From Owenia fusiformis (taxonomy: Eukaryota; Annelida; Polychaeta; Sabellida; Oweniidae), in NCBI GenBank assembly GCA_903813345.2, contig CAIIXF020000002.1:31180926-31244925 (forward strand): a stretch of DNA of 64,000 nt. The letters run 5' to 3'. Under the pieces are notes generated by a model. That model had not been told where the DNA came from. It did not search any database and worked only from the letters and a program-made list of their open reading frames with translations. The translations under genes and the position numbers were made by a program. Positions 1 to 11,387 of the stretch are shown here, in pieces. How positions within the stretch are numbered: position 1 is the first letter of the stretch; each line of letters begins with the position of its first letter.

Positions 1-559
1 GTTGATTGTCTTACTGGCTTGCTTGAAGATAATGCACGAATCAAATAGCATGGATTTCTTCTTAATCAGATGGATAAGCTTATTGTTTTCTCTAATTAAA
101 AGGCGGCTTTAAGTTACTTTTACAGGATTTGCAAATTCGCAATCAGACTGGCTTATTTTAATCCGGTTTATTTGGTGTTTGATTTCGACTCTAACTGAAA
201 TAATTTATCACAAATAATGAATAAGCAAACAGAGACCGGTTCAAAAATGAGAATAGAGGCAAAAATAAATCTATTCACAAACTGTAATTAAAACACGGGA
301 GCAATTCTAGACTGTTAGATAATCTTTTCTGTAATCAAGGTGATGTTGGTACACGTCCGCAGTTAAAAAACAAAGACTATATAGCAATTAATCCTTTTGT
401 TATCATTAAATGTTAGATTCTTATTATTTTTGTTTGACAATGTTAAGACTTCTGTCTCTGATTGTTATGCAGGCATGTGTATGAAAAAGAGAGTTTTGTC
501 TTATATAGTTTATAACTAGACTCTGTACGCAGGATAATAGTGCCCCTATTATCCATGTT
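1..559. other. unassigned AT-rich DNA
   Basis: No long open frame, repeat boundary or recognisable motif was seen here. It is ordinary AT-rich non-coding sequence. Confidence 0.5.
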
Positions 560-715
560 CAGGGGCATAGCCAACTTTCAGTCAGGGGGGAGTACGATCG
601 CCAAGAAAAACAATCTCGGTTTTCAGTCGGGAGAGGGGTGCAATCTTGGCAAAAGCAGGCCAAAAGATGCAACTTCCTTCAAAATTGAGCTACAAGCTTC
701 TTTCTCTTCTTCTAT
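560..715 (+). mobile_element. truncated copy of the G/C-run MITE (CAGGGGC...TAGCC terminus)
   Basis: The segment begins CAGGGGCATAGCC and then tracks, with substitutions, the reverse complement of the complete element at 55241-55533: the same TTTCAGTC followed by G-runs, the same CGGTTTTCAGTCGGG block, and the same GAGCTA-AAGCTTC block near the end. No matching right end with the expected inverted terminus was seen, so this is read as a truncated copy. The 103-codon open frame over it is not a gene. Confidence 0.6.
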
Positions 716-1999
716 TTCATGGTTCTATTTTATTGGTTATGCATCGCATTTTATATTATTGATATCTTTCCCCGGACAATATGTTATCTCATGGTCCGTT
801 AACATCATCAACAATGTGATTTACAACAAGAGATTAACCAACATTTCTTAATTAAAAAGTTGATATTTCTTGACTTTTTAAAGCAAAAACACTATGACAC
901 AATAGCATCAAGGCAAAATCAAAACATGGTGTGGAAATAAAAGGCATACAAAATGGCCATTAAAAGGACATTTTTGTCCATAAAAGTATCAACTTTATTA
1001 CATTGCAAGCAAATACAAAGTATAGGATAAATAAATATAACATATTCCTAGATATTGCAATACAGTTCAGTAAGTCAACAAATCTAACTGTTAAATAAAC
1101 AAACTTATACCATGTCTGCAATTGTTCGTCTGCAGGTCAGAACTTGGTATCCGCTTCGGATAATCAATTTCTGAGAATACTGATGTCTTGAATAGATCAT
1201 AAAGACGATGTTGTCTTAAATAAGAAGATTTAATCTACAAACTCAATAAATATTGTAAACCCGGGATCATAAACAACAACACGGTACCTTGTTGTTCTCT
1301 GTTAAATCATGAAACCAGTTTCCCTTAATTTTTTTACTAAGAGACTTATACATGCATACTTTATTTATCAAATTATTTTTCTTTAAATATTAAATGTAGT
1401 CTAAGTTTATTTTAATGATTAGTCTTCATCTAGATTTATTAATCATCACGATATTTGTATATACATTTATGTAATAGACCTATCATATCACGCCTGTAAG
1501 TACAAAGTCAACTACATATTAATGCAATAGAATAAGACTCGATAATTAAAAAAATAAACTTCAGTATTCGAGCCTTAAAACCACAGATAAGTGTATCAAT
1601 ACCAAAGGGTAAGCTCAAATAACCTTCCAGATAAGTGTATCAATAATCAAGGATTGCGACTACTAAGCACCGAGTAAGATGGGTGTAACATTGGTATCGC
1701 AAGTTATTCAACACGATTTTGTCTTGTGGAAGTCATTACGATTATGAACATATGAACATGGTTTAAAAATGACGAACAATCAGTTGAATTTATGAGCGAC
1801 AAAAGTTGCATTGTATCGCATTTACAATTTGCCTTCTATTGTCAAGAATCATATCAAGGAGGACCAAAGCATTTTTATTTGCAACGTCGACGCAGAGAAG
1901 GCTTACGGGGTGGTCGACAATGCTACTTTATCTCTAAAATGGGATGAATTTCACGTATGGCAGAGCTGCTATTGAAGTTTGCAAAACTGATACAGTAGT
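716..1999. other. unassigned AT-rich DNA
   Basis: Nothing is recognised. There are short stop-rich frames only and no clear inverted termini. Weak similarity to the transposon-associated gene family that follows cannot be excluded near the right edge. Confidence 0.4.
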
Positions 2000-2697
2000 T
2001 GCAACTTATAGACAATCTATCAAATACCGATCATGAAGAAGTTGACACTTTCCTTATGGCCCATGCCTACTACAATGCTGCAGACAAAGGGATTCGATGT
2101 TAAAGGTGCAACAATAATTAGTGCAAGGGGCCATTCAATGATCATCGACCAGTGTCAAAATATATTTAAGTTTGGATATTTCATCAAGACTAATATATTT
2201 TTTTATTATCTACAAAGAAACCCCCTTGATGAACATTATTTCAGCTGATATATTCCTCTTGAAACGTGGTGGATCTTAATCTATAAGTGGGACTCCCTTT
2301 ATAGAAGCTTTGAACTGAATTTACACTTCTTAATGCTGAAATTGATAGTTTATCCATACATTTTAAGAAAATAGGTATGTTAAAGAAGATGTTTAGCCAA
2401 ATATTGACCTGATGGCTCAGAAAAAAAAGAAAATTCGAATTTTCTCTCTACAGTTCTTGTTGCCCCTTTAAGCGAATTTGTATTCAGTCTGATGATAGTT
2501 TGAATTGTGAAGCATCTCTCTGTTGCTACAGGATGGGACTATACATTCGTCTAAGTGAAGTTTTGTAGAAACTGTCAGAGCAGCTAGGCCATACTCTAAA
2601 GCAAATGGCAGGCTGCTCGATACCAGTGTACCGCCTAACAGGCTATGGCACTAAGAGCTTCATTGTTAAAAAGAGCTCTTAAAGTTTCTTATGTCCC
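2000..2697 (+). pseudogene. broken copy of a transposon-associated gene (HEEADT / LTGCD family), split by a MITE
   Basis: Translation before 2100 gives a stretch with the motif DHEEVDT followed by AHAYYNAADKG. After the MITE (2100-2471) it resumes with KRICIQSDDS, then KLSEQLGHTLKQMAGCSIP and YRLTGYGTKSF. Removing the MITE and one TTAA joins the two halves (a DVKR junction) with one small frameshift. The order HEEADT, QSDDSD, LTGCD-type motif matches the pseudogene at 5050-6897, so both belong to one multicopy family, often left as hypothetical in mollusc and cnidarian genomes; I recall such proteins as possibly nuclease-like, which is not established here. Stops and frameshifts show it is dead. 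Function is unknown. Confidence 0.55.
2100..2471 (+). mobile_element. TTAA-flanked MITE, copy A
   Basis: 372 bp including TTAA at both ends. Termini AGGTGCAACAA and TTGTTGCCCCT are inverted repeats with one mismatch. Three other copies (2698-3078, 6117-6465, 62366-62736) share the whole internal sequence, including CATTCAACGATCATGGACCA-like and GTTTGGATATTTCATCAAGA blocks. It encodes nothing. TTAA target use points to the piggyBac or Kolobok superfamilies. The host sequence reads through when one TTAA plus the element is removed. Confidence 0.85.
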
Positions 2698-3078
2698 TTA
2701 AAGGTGCAACAATGAGTGCAGAGGGGCCATTCAACGATCATGGACCATTGTCAAAATATATTTAAGTTCGGTTATTTCTTCTAGACTAACATGTATTTTT
2801 TATTATTTCCAAAGAAGCCCCCTGGATGAACATTATTTCAGCTAATATTCCTCTTGAAACATGGTGAATCTTAAAAATCTATAAGTGGGACTCCCTCTAT
2901 AGAAGCTTTGAACTGAATTTACACTTCTTAATGCTAAAATTGATAGTTTATCCATACATTTTATCCATACATGAAAATAGGTATGTCAAAGAAGATGTTA
3001 AGCCAAATGTTGCCCTGATAGCTCAGAAAAAGTAAAAATATTTGAATTTTCTCTCTACAGTCTTTGTTGCCCCTTTAA
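2698..3078 (+). mobile_element. TTAA-flanked MITE, copy B
   Basis: 381 bp, flanked by TTAA on both sides, in the same orientation as copy A and only 226 bp downstream of it. It carries a short internal duplication (TTTTATCCATACATG) not seen in copies A, C and D. The copies differ by scattered substitutions, so the family is not brand new. Confidence 0.85.
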
Positions 3079-3351
3079 GTTAGCACACTAAATTACTATG
3101 AATCTCCAAGTGCAATACCTATTTGAAAAGATATCAAGGATGGATGTCTTGTACCAATACTCATGACCAAACCGTCACAAGAAACATATGCCCTCGGCAA
3201 TTCGCAAATGTAAAAGGCAAAGGCAGAGAAAATTGCAAAAACAAAGTTGCTAGTCAATGGTGTATTTCTGCCTACCAATATGACACTAGAATAATAATGA
3301 AGGTCCTGAAACATAAGAAAAGACATTAAATGATACATAGTATCAATATTA
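3079..3351 (+). repeat. fragment of the ~350 bp tandem repeat left of the large TIR element
   Basis: The last ~70 bp (from AATGAAGGTCCTGAAACAT through CATTAAATGATACATAGTA) match the end of a unit of the tandem array at 9247-10330, in the same orientation. This shows that the element at 3352-9244 was inserted into that repeat. The earlier part of the segment is not assigned. Confidence 0.65.
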
Positions 3352-3893
3352 GGTAGCGATCTGAGGCACTTCGATCAGGGTGTTGTCGGGACAATTTCTC
3401 TTGTGACTTAGGTTATGTATTTAGGTCTATCTCAACAGATTTTACTGGTCTTATGCGCCGCAAATGGTGCGAAAGATGTTAAAATTGCATTTTCGACCCT
3501 AAAATTCAGATTTCTTGGGGGTACATTATTATCTAGCTATAAAACAAAAATTAAACAACCAATGCTTCTTTCTTTTGGTGTTTCTATTAAGAGTAATCAT
3601 ACTTACAATGCATATGTAAAAAAAGAAGAATTTTAACTTTATTTAAAAACAGCAACATTTTTTCACCCTAAAATCATAGAATTTAGGGGGGTTGAGAGAC
3701 ATTGATTGGTATTGATTTTTTAATTTCTCAATCAATCTCAGTTTAATATCAATGGAACTTTCCTAAAAGTAGCATCAACATGTCCCCAACACATTACCAT
3801 AAAGAAAAAACTCAAACTCTAACATGTTTTTTGCCTATAGGGGTCAATTTACCTCTCCCCTCTTTCCCTTTTTAGTAGGGCGTGGCCATATTG
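3352..3893 (+). repeat. left terminal inverted repeat
   Basis: About 540 bp, reverse complementary to 8757-9244 with scattered substitutions. The left arm has ~60 bp (around 3572-3630) that the right arm lacks. Open frames here and at 8996-9181 are the same repeat read in opposite directions, not genes. Confidence 0.85.
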
Positions 3894-4189
3894 GCATGTT
3901 CATCTTAAAATAAATACTTCATGTTCATATCCATCCTCCGATCACAGGGCTTCAAAATCCAGAACATATTCTTCCTTTTTACCCCAAGCGATAAGCAGTT
4001 ACCATTTCCTCGATTAAGAACTCGCAATCTGATTGGCTGTCGCAACACTGCGACAGAAATCATGTATAAGTCATTGTGCATAATTAGATCACGTGATTCA
4101 GTTAAATCAGGCGCGTCCAAATTGGTTATCGCAGGGGGAAGACGGAGGTACGTATTCTGAACACCTGCTTGGGAGGATGGTCCATGTCA

Positions 4190-4700
4190 GGTTATCATTT
4201 TTATGTCACCAACAAAAACTGGTGACATATTGTTATTGTCTCTGTTATTTTTTGACGGTGGTCAGTGGTCGGCGGTTTGTGGTTGGTGGTTGGCAATTGG
4301 GGTCTGTAACAAATTCTTACAATTTCCAATAATTAACAAATACTGTATAAACTGACTTCAATTGTTTTCAAAATCATCTACATGTTTTCAGATGTTCAAA
4401 TCTGACTGTATATTTAAGATTTGACCTTCAATGACCTTTTCAAGGTCAGAAAAGGTCTTTTTTCAACTTGCTTCAAATTAACCATTTTTTTCAAAATCAT
4501 CTATAAGTTATCGGAAGTTCAAATCTGACTTAAGGTTTGAGATTTGACCTTCAATGACCTTCTTAAGATTTAAGAACATAGATTTTATCATTAAATGACA
4601 TTCTAAAAGTCAATATAGATTTGACCTTTAGTGACCTCCTCAAGGTCAAAAAGGTATTTTTTATCTTGTTTCAACTAGGTGGTGACATTTTGTCATGTTA
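4190..4700 (+). repeat. dispersed repeat with three TGACCT-N4-TGACCT direct repeats
   Basis: The block begins with a GTCACCAACAAAAACTGGTGACAT palindrome-like segment and ends near GGTGACATTTTGTCATGTTAATGCCTTGTT. Similar sequences occur near 25780 and 49499. Inside are three imperfect ~110 bp units, each with TGACCT(4 nt)TGACCT at 4422-4437, 4545-4560 and 4622-4637. The first and third are followed by AGGTCA in the opposite orientation. On the other strand these are AGGTCA direct repeats spaced by four, a form bound by some nuclear receptors. No gene is nearby, so a regulatory role is speculative. Confidence 0.55.
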
Positions 4701-5049
4701 ATGCCTTGTTTTACTTGTAGCTAGTGGATGTCTTTGAAATGACATAAGCCTAAACAATGGGACCTGTGTTAGTGAACACCTTTCTCTAGTGAACACCTGT
4801 GTAAATTGAACACCCTATTTTCAGCACATACCTTGATTCCAATACAAATTGTCTTTCTGTACATTTTTTGTGGCTCTATAGATGTTCACTGTACACAGGT
4901 TTTACTTTATACAAAATACCTTTATATTTAACTTTAATTAATAAACTGATTATCTAATTGCAATTATAAATTGCTATCCATTATTTGCAGGGAACGTGTA
5001 GCAAAACAATAAGGGAGAATAGTAAGCTTATCAAGGCTTATTACTGTCT

Positions 5050-6897
5050 GATGTTCTATTTTTAATTAATTTGATTGATTCAATTGATGGCTTTCTCAAT
5101 CCATTCCAAATTGAGGACAATGATCATTTATACTGCATATCATCTGGAATGCCAACACCCTCTAATTTAGCAGATGATCTCTTAAATGCAGCATCCAAGG
5201 GCACACAAGCCTTTAAGCAATTTATTCAAGACCAATTTGTGCAGAAGGGAAAAAGTTTTCATGACCCCATAGAAGAATGAAACTGAAAACATCTGAATTC
5301 AATGCTGGAGTCAAAAAGGTGAAAAGCTCTGGAAACAAACTGATTGAGATTAGAGCTGAGCGCAATATATTTGGCCAGTTAGTTATGTTATCAGAGCAGC
5401 ATAGTATCAGTCTAAAGCGAATATTGGAATATCCCCTGAGTCCAATACCCTGGGCTCTTGGAACACCTGATGGGCACTTGGTTAAAACAGAAAAGTCAAA
5501 ATTATTACCTGAGCTGGAAACATATAATATTACATGGACCCAAACCAGAAAAAACAATTATAGTCTATGATGGCAATGCATTGTTCCATATACTTCCTGA
5601 GCGACCCAAAACATTTGGATTATTGGCAGAGAGGATCCTTCAGATGCTTCCTATAAGAAAGATTCAATTAAAGAAACAGAAAGAATATGCAGGCGTGTCT
5701 CCAAAAAGCTAATAATAAAAGGACCTAATACCAGGATTCCTAACAATTGGAAGGAATTCCTTTTAAATGATGAGAATGAAATGCAGCTGAGTCAGTTGAT
5801 CCTTGAAGAATGGAAAAAGATAAAAATGCTCCTAAACTCAAAGAAAGACAGATACATGTGGTGAGATCTGTACAGTGCACCATTGATAGAACTACTGTTA
5901 CACATAGAGTTGAACCTAGTCTGAAATCTTCCCACAAAGAGGCAGATACAAAAATTATACTCCATGCAATTAACATGAAATGAACCTGAAAATACAGAAA
6001 AAACTATAGTTGTGAGATCCCCAGATAGCGATGTTTTTGTACTTCTTGTGCACTTTCCAATCTTATTCAAACTCCATTAATTTTCGACACTGGTTGTGCA
6101 GACCACATATGACTTATTAAAGGTGCAACAATTAGTGCAGGGGGTAATTCAACGATCGTCAACCAGTGTCAAAATATATTTAAGTTTGGATATTTCATCA
6201 AGACTAACATATATTTTTATTATCTACAAAGAAACCCCCTGGATGAACATAATTTCAGCTGATATTCCTCTTGAAACGTGGTGAATCTTAAAAATCAATT
6301 ATAGAAGCTTTGAACTGAATTTACACTTCTAAATTGAGAGTTTATCCATACATTTTCAGAAAATAGGTATGTCAAAGAAAAAGGTTAAGCCAAATATTGA
6401 CCTGATAGCTCAGAAAAAAGAAAAAAAATCGAATTTTCTCTCTACAGTCCTTGTTGCCCCTTTAATGTAAAGGAAGTAGGAAATGCGCTATGTTCAGACA
6501 TTTGTAATGCTTTACCAGCCTTCCATTCATTCACTGGATGTGATTCCTTCAGTGCCTTTGTGAGAAGGGGGAAAGTGTCCTCTCCCCCCTAAAATTACTT
6601 ATGAGATCTGTAGAATTTCAAAAAGGTTTCGGCACCATTGGAGGGGTCATTAGTGATCAAACCACTAAATGTGCTGAGAAGTTTACTTGCCAGATGTATG
6701 GAAACAAAAAGTGTTCAAATATAAATGAGCTGAGATATACCTTATTCGAGAACAAATTCCAACCAAAATCTGCTCCAAGTGTGATAACAAGCTATGAAGG
6801 CACTAACATAAGCCTCCTACCCCCTTGTAAAGATTCATTACAGCAGCATCTGGCAAGGGCCACTTATCAAGCACACGTATGGAAACTTGAATATTAG
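5050..6897 (+). pseudogene. broken transposon-associated gene (HEEADT / LTGCDS family), interrupted by MITE C
   Basis: Pieces in changing frames follow one another in a consistent order. First comes IDGFLNPF...HLYCISSGMP...FHDPI (5071-5280), then a segment containing SLKRILEYPLSPIPWALGTP and DGHLVKTEKSKLL (5277-5520), then VYDGNALFHILPERPKTFG (to ~5712), KEADTKIILHAI (5940s), VVRSPDSDVFVLLVHFP (6005-6060), MITE C, ALPAFHSFTGCDSFSAF (6500-6560) and a C-terminal part with EFTCQMYG-like and NELRYTLF motifs (6601-6897). At least three frameshifts and a stop break it. Similar predicted proteins are multicopy in marine invertebrates; the acidic DGNA/PDSDV motifs could be metal-binding, which is inference. 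No function is claimed. Confidence 0.6.
6117..6465 (+). mobile_element. TTAA-flanked MITE, copy C
   Basis: 349 bp including TTAA ends, with the same termini as copies A, B and D. It lacks ~20 bp around the TAAAAATCTATAAGTGGGAC region. It lies inside the broken gene. Joining the flanks through one TTAA gives continuous reading of LINVKEVGNALC and on into the FTGCDS motif. Confidence 0.85.
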
Positions 6898-7117
6898 ATG
6901 ATACTTTTGCGGAAGTTTATGAAATACAAAGCTTTGTGGATCAAATATATTCTGGTGAATAAAAACTACATTTATGATGACAGAAATTCATACAATGAGT
7001 AAAATTAATATTATGACTGAGTCGTGAACTGTGTATTAGATAATATTCAACTTCAGATTTTTAATATTCTTATATCTCGAGCCTACATAGAATAAATATT
7101 GTTTTATAAATAATTCA

Positions 7118-8195
7118 CAGGTATATACTCTCTTCTGTCTGTATTCTCTAAAATTTATGAAAAATGTATGTCTCACAGGTTGCTTGATTTCTTAGAGAAA
7201 CAAAACATCTTATACGAACATCAGTATGGTTTTAAGAAAGATCACTCAACATTCATGGCTGTTTTAAAATTTGTTGAATCAGTACGCCTTGCCTTAGAAG
7301 ATCACAAATATTCCATAGGATTAATGTGTGACCTGTCTAAAGCTTTTGATTCATTAAATCACAATATATTGATGCAAAAATTAAATTATTATGGTATTCG
7401 GGGAACTGCCTCCGATTGGTTTCAAAGTTATCTTTCAAAAAGATCCCAGGTGGTACAATTTGAAGGGGAAACATCTGATATTGTTGAATTATCATGTGGT
7501 GTTCCACAAGGAACAATTCTAGGGCCTCGTTTGTTTATTATTTATATAAATGACCTTTACAGATCTTCAGAGGCTGCAGAAATGTTTCTATATGCAGACG
7601 ATACAAATATACTATTTTCTGGTAACAATCTTGATGACCTCAATACCACAGTAAATGAGGAACTTTCTGTAATTAATGAATGGTTTAAGTGCAAAGAACT
7701 CGCATTAAATCCAACAAAAACAAATTATATCTTATTCAGGTCTCCAAAAAAAGTAATTGAACATGAAAAAATAAAAATCTACATGAATAACTCACTTTTA
7801 GATAGAACTATAGTTGGAAACTTTCTTGGCGTACTTATCGATGAAACATTATCGTGGAAACCTCATATTAAACACATTGAAACAAAAATTTCAAAAACAT
7901 TAGGTGTACTTCATAAGGTAAAATTCAATTTAGATGGTAAAGCTTTGAAAACAATATATTATTCACTTATTTATTCATACTTGAACTATAACTGCATAAT
8001 TTGGGGGACTGTCCCTCCATCTTATTTGACCAAGTTACACAGACTACAGAAACAATTTATTCGATTTTTGATATAAACTGCCAACCTAGAGATCACACAC
8101 TCCCACATTTCAAAAGAGCCAATATCCTGAATGTATTTCAAATAGTGTACATGAATATGAAGCAATATTTAATAAATCATAAACCATTGGCCTAA
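7118..8195 (+). pseudogene. 5'-truncated non-LTR retrotransposon reverse transcriptase
   Basis: A 302-codon open stretch (7168-8076) carries non-LTR RT motifs in order: the CDLSKAFDSLNH block (about residues 58-69), CGVPQGTILGPRLF (about 111-124), the YADD catalytic box (142-145), and LNPTKTNYILF (about 180-190). In-frame sequence just upstream (SVFSKIYEKC) shows that the ATG at 7168 is internal. After 8076 the C-terminal part (CQPRDHTLPHFKRANI, 8085-8195) continues in another frame, so there is a frameshift. No endonuclease domain was found upstream. The motif style resembles Jockey/CR1-group LINEs, and the exact clade is uncertain. It lies inside the TA-flanked element and is defective. Confidence 0.8.
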
Positions 8196-8756
8196 ATGGA
8201 AGAACAAGGAAATAACAATAACAAATCAGTAAATTCAATAGTGCATCTTTCCTTCAACATTATCATATCAAAGCAAAAGTTATGATTAAATGCATAACTA
8301 AACATTCAGTGTTGAAGATGACCACAAAATTAACATATATCAATAAACATGACCTTAAACTGACCCATACTATTCAGTTTATCCTGAGACACATTTCTGG
8401 CACTCGATCAACTGTTCTTTTTCTAAAGGCATCGTACATGTGGTTGTGGGGGGGGGGGAGACTGAGGTGGAGATGGGGTTCAGTGGTGTGTAGACATTTT
8501 GTAATTTTTTTTCATTATTTTACGTTGTAATATGGATAATACTCCCATTAGGGGGTCTTCCATCTTATTTGATGTATATGATTTTATTATAAACTGAAAT
8601 AAAACACAATAACAATAACAAAAAAACAATAACAATAACTTTATGTATACACCTAAGTGAAAATATTTTATGGTAATATATTTGATAAAATACATGATAT
8701 GTACATGTATTCATTTAATGTGACATCATGCTACTGTTTAAATCCACATGTATTAA
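8196..8756. other. non-coding tail region with simple repeats
   Basis: Contains a run of G at 8447-8458 and an (AATAAC)-type simple repeat at about 8604-8638 that may be the 3' tail of the preceding LINE. No gene seen. Confidence 0.4.
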
Positions 8757-9244
8757 TGGCCACACCCCTTTTATAAGGGAAAGAGGGGAGAGGTAAATTG
8801 ACTCTAATAGATAAAACATCAGAGTTTGAGTTTTTTCTTTATGGGTAATATGCTGGGGACATGTTGGTGCTATTTTTAGGAAAGTTTCATTAATATTAAA
8901 CAAAGATTCATTGAGAAATTAAAATATCAGTTCCGATCAGTGTCTCTCGACCCCCCTAAATTTGATGATTTTAGGGTGAAAAAATGTTGTTGTTTTTAAA
9001 TTAAGTTAAAATTCTTCAATTTTTTTTGAAGCATTGGTTGTCTAGTTTTTGTTTTATAGCTAAATAATAATATACCCCCAAGAAATCTGAATTTTAGGGT
9101 CGAAAATGCAATTTTAACATCTTTCGCACCATTTGCGGCGCATAAGATCAGTAAAATCTGTTGAGATAGACCTAAATACATAACCTAAGTCACAAGAAAA
9201 ATTGTCCCGACAACACCCTGATCGAAGTGCCTCAGATCGCTACC
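8757..9244 (-). repeat. right terminal inverted repeat
   Basis: Reverse complement of 3352-3893, ending CCTCAGATCGCTACC followed by TA. Long stretches (for example the CGCACCATTTGCGGCGCATAAG block) are identical to the left arm. Confidence 0.85.
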
Positions 9245-9246
9245 TA

Positions 9247-10330
9247 TATAGAATAGCTACAACTTTGGTTAACTTCATAATTTGAAGATATTTTACTTTT
9301 TTATATTTTCCGGTAATTTTTCCTAATAAATGGGGTAGGGGAGATCTGAAAGCCCTAATGTGAAAATTGGTTGGCCACTATACATTTTTTATATCCTAAA
9401 TGGAAGAAGACATCTTCAAGAACAAATTTGATCAAAAATGCATCCACCAGTCAGCATAAAATCCAAGATATAAGAACCTAGATATGTTATTACTGAAAGC
9501 GAAAATGATAAAAAAAATTGTCCCTAAATGTCTCATTTCTAGGCACGAGTTTACATTAAATAACACATAATATTTATGTAGGATAGGTCCAACTTTGTTA
9601 AAGTTTATAATTTCAAGTTATTTTATTTTTTTCATATTTTTCGGTAATTTGCATATTAAATGGGGTAGGGGAGATTTGAAAGCTCTAATACGAACATTGG
9701 TTGTCCATTATACATTTTTCATATCTTAAATGGAAGAAGGCATGTACAAGAACAGATTTTATCAAAAACCAGTCAGCATAAAACTCAAGATATTAGGAAC
9801 TATATGTTACTGCTGAAAGCGAAAATGATAAAAAATGCCAAGTTTTGTTCTTAAATGTCTCATTTCTAAGCACTAGTATACCAATTAAGGTTCTGAAATA
9901 CCTAAAAAAAACATTAAATAACACATAATATTGATATAGAATAGCTGCAACTTTGTTAAAGTGTATAATTTCAAGTTATTTTATTTTCATATATTTTCGG
10001 TAATTTTTCATAATAAATCGGGTAGGGGAGATCTGAAAGCTCTCATACGAACATTGGTTGTCCATTGTATATTTTGTATATCTTAAAAGGAAGAAGACAT
10101 GTACAAGAACAGATTTGAACAAAAATGCAACAACCAGTCAGCATAAAACTCAAGATATGATGAACTATATGTTACTGCTGAAAGCGAAAATGATGAAAAA
10201 TGCCAAATTTTGTCCTAAAATGTCTAATTTCTAGACACAAGTATACTAATGAAGGTCCTGAAACATCTGAAAACATTAAATGATACATAGTATTAATACT
10301 AAATAGCAAGAACTTTGTTTGGGTTGAACA
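9247..10330 (+). repeat. three tandem ~350 bp satellite-like units
   Basis: Three consecutive units each run from GAATAGCT(A/G)CAACTTTG-like sequence through AATGGGGTAGGGGAGAT, CATTGGTTGTCCA, GAAGAAG(G)CATGTACAAGAAC and CAGTCAGCATAAAA(C/T)TCAAGATA to CATTAAATAACACATAATATT. Units start near 9247, 9590 and 9945. Divergence between them is moderate. The unit fragment before 3352 belongs to the same array. Confidence 0.8.
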
Positions 10331-11129
10331 TATTGATTTTTTGTAGTTTCCATTTATAGCCCATTTTTCTATAAAATTCAAGGTATGTCTTCTTGGGACC
10401 AGTATTCAGATATGTTCGCAAGAGTTATATGCTTCTCAGGCGAGATCCCTTATGCAGTGGACCCTATTAGAATGAAAAATACATAGAAACTCCATCCAGC
10501 TCACAAAGTCATTTTTGCACTATTCTCACACCTTCCTCCCCGAGTACTTGTCTCCGACACATAGTGATAGCATAGTGATCCAAAGCTAAACCAAGGTGTA
10601 GGAAGGGTTTATATTGTCATATAGAAGGGGTGCACTCTTCTGATTGGCCATGGTTGACATGCATGTTTGCAAACTTAGTACTGGTATCCTAACAAAATAA
10701 ATTCATACTACACTGATGCCTGCATCACTTTTGCTCCCTTTGTTCAAAATTGTATTCAATTTTTGTTCAAAATTGTATTCAATTTTGAACAAAATACTCA
10801 ATCGGCAGGGCGCCGTGATGAAAATAGGAGCATTCGGAATTACTTGTACACAGTGAATACCAATAGCCTATTTTCAGTATATAGCAATTTCTGAGAATGG
10901 TTTACACATTTTATAAATAAGGGTTTCGAAAATGCTCCATCATGGAATACGATGACCCTCTCTTCTTGCATCATTGACACAGACATGATTTTAGATGCGA
11001 TGTGTATCAGAATGAAAATGTTCAGACTTTCTTCCTATATAACTTGGGGAGCGTGCAAAGTACTTTCTTGATCACTAAAAATAAATGCCACACAGGGACT
11101 CTGCATTTAATGTAAATCCATTGAAAATT
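10331..11129. other. unassigned DNA with a small repeated motif
   Basis: Mostly featureless. At 10738-10800 a tandem pair of TGTTCAAAATTGTATTCAATTT is followed by AAAATACTCAATCGG, and the same words recur in the hairpin at 48446-48583, so this may be a degraded relative. Confidence 0.4.
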
Positions 11130-11387
11130 CACTGGCGGATCTGGGGGGGGGGGGGCAGGGGCCCGGGCCCCCCCCCCCCCTTGGGTGGGCCCAGAAAAAA
11201 AAATTGGGCCCAAAAAAATTTTGAGCCAAAAAAGGCCTTGAGGCCCGAAAAAGTGGGCCTTTTTGAAGAAAATGGGCCTCAAAATTTCAAAATTTGGGCC
11301 CACTTTTTGGTTTTAGGGGCCCAATTTTTTTTTTCTCGGACCGGAAATTTGGGCCCCCCCCTTTGTTGGTTCCTAGATCCGCCCCTG
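11130..11387 (+). mobile_element. G/C-run MITE with 5 bp target duplication
   Basis: 258 bp with ends CACTGGCGGATC and GATCCGCCCCTG (imperfect inverted repeat), flanked by AAATT on both sides (11125-11129 and 11388-11392). The interior contains long G and C runs and repeated GGGCC(C/T) words. A second copy is at 13118-13433. The ~100-codon frames seen on both strands here come from the repeat. Confidence 0.8.

Larger units (their letters stand above)
3352..9244. mobile_element. 5.9 kb TA-flanked element with ~500 bp terminal inverted repeats
   Basis: The two ends are long inverted repeats starting GGTAGCGATCTGAGGCAC, and TA dinucleotides flank both sides (3350-3351, 9245-9246). Outside the ends the sequence is a single ~350 bp tandem-repeat unit that becomes nearly continuous if the element and one TA are removed. 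Inside lie a DR4-like repeat block, a broken transposon-associated gene (5050-6897), a TTAA MITE and a LINE fragment. The stretch 4701-5049 shows only short repeats of a GAACACCT motif. TA targets suggest a Tc1/mariner-like or other TA-specific superfamily, but no transposase with recognisable DDE residues was seen. Whether the internal gene is the element's own cargo is inference. Confidence 0.65.

Noticed and set aside
3415-3636. Small protein MYLGLSQQILL..., also seen on the minus strand at 8996-9181
   Set aside because: Both lie in the inverted termini of the same element. The duplicated frame is explained by the repeat and has no other support.
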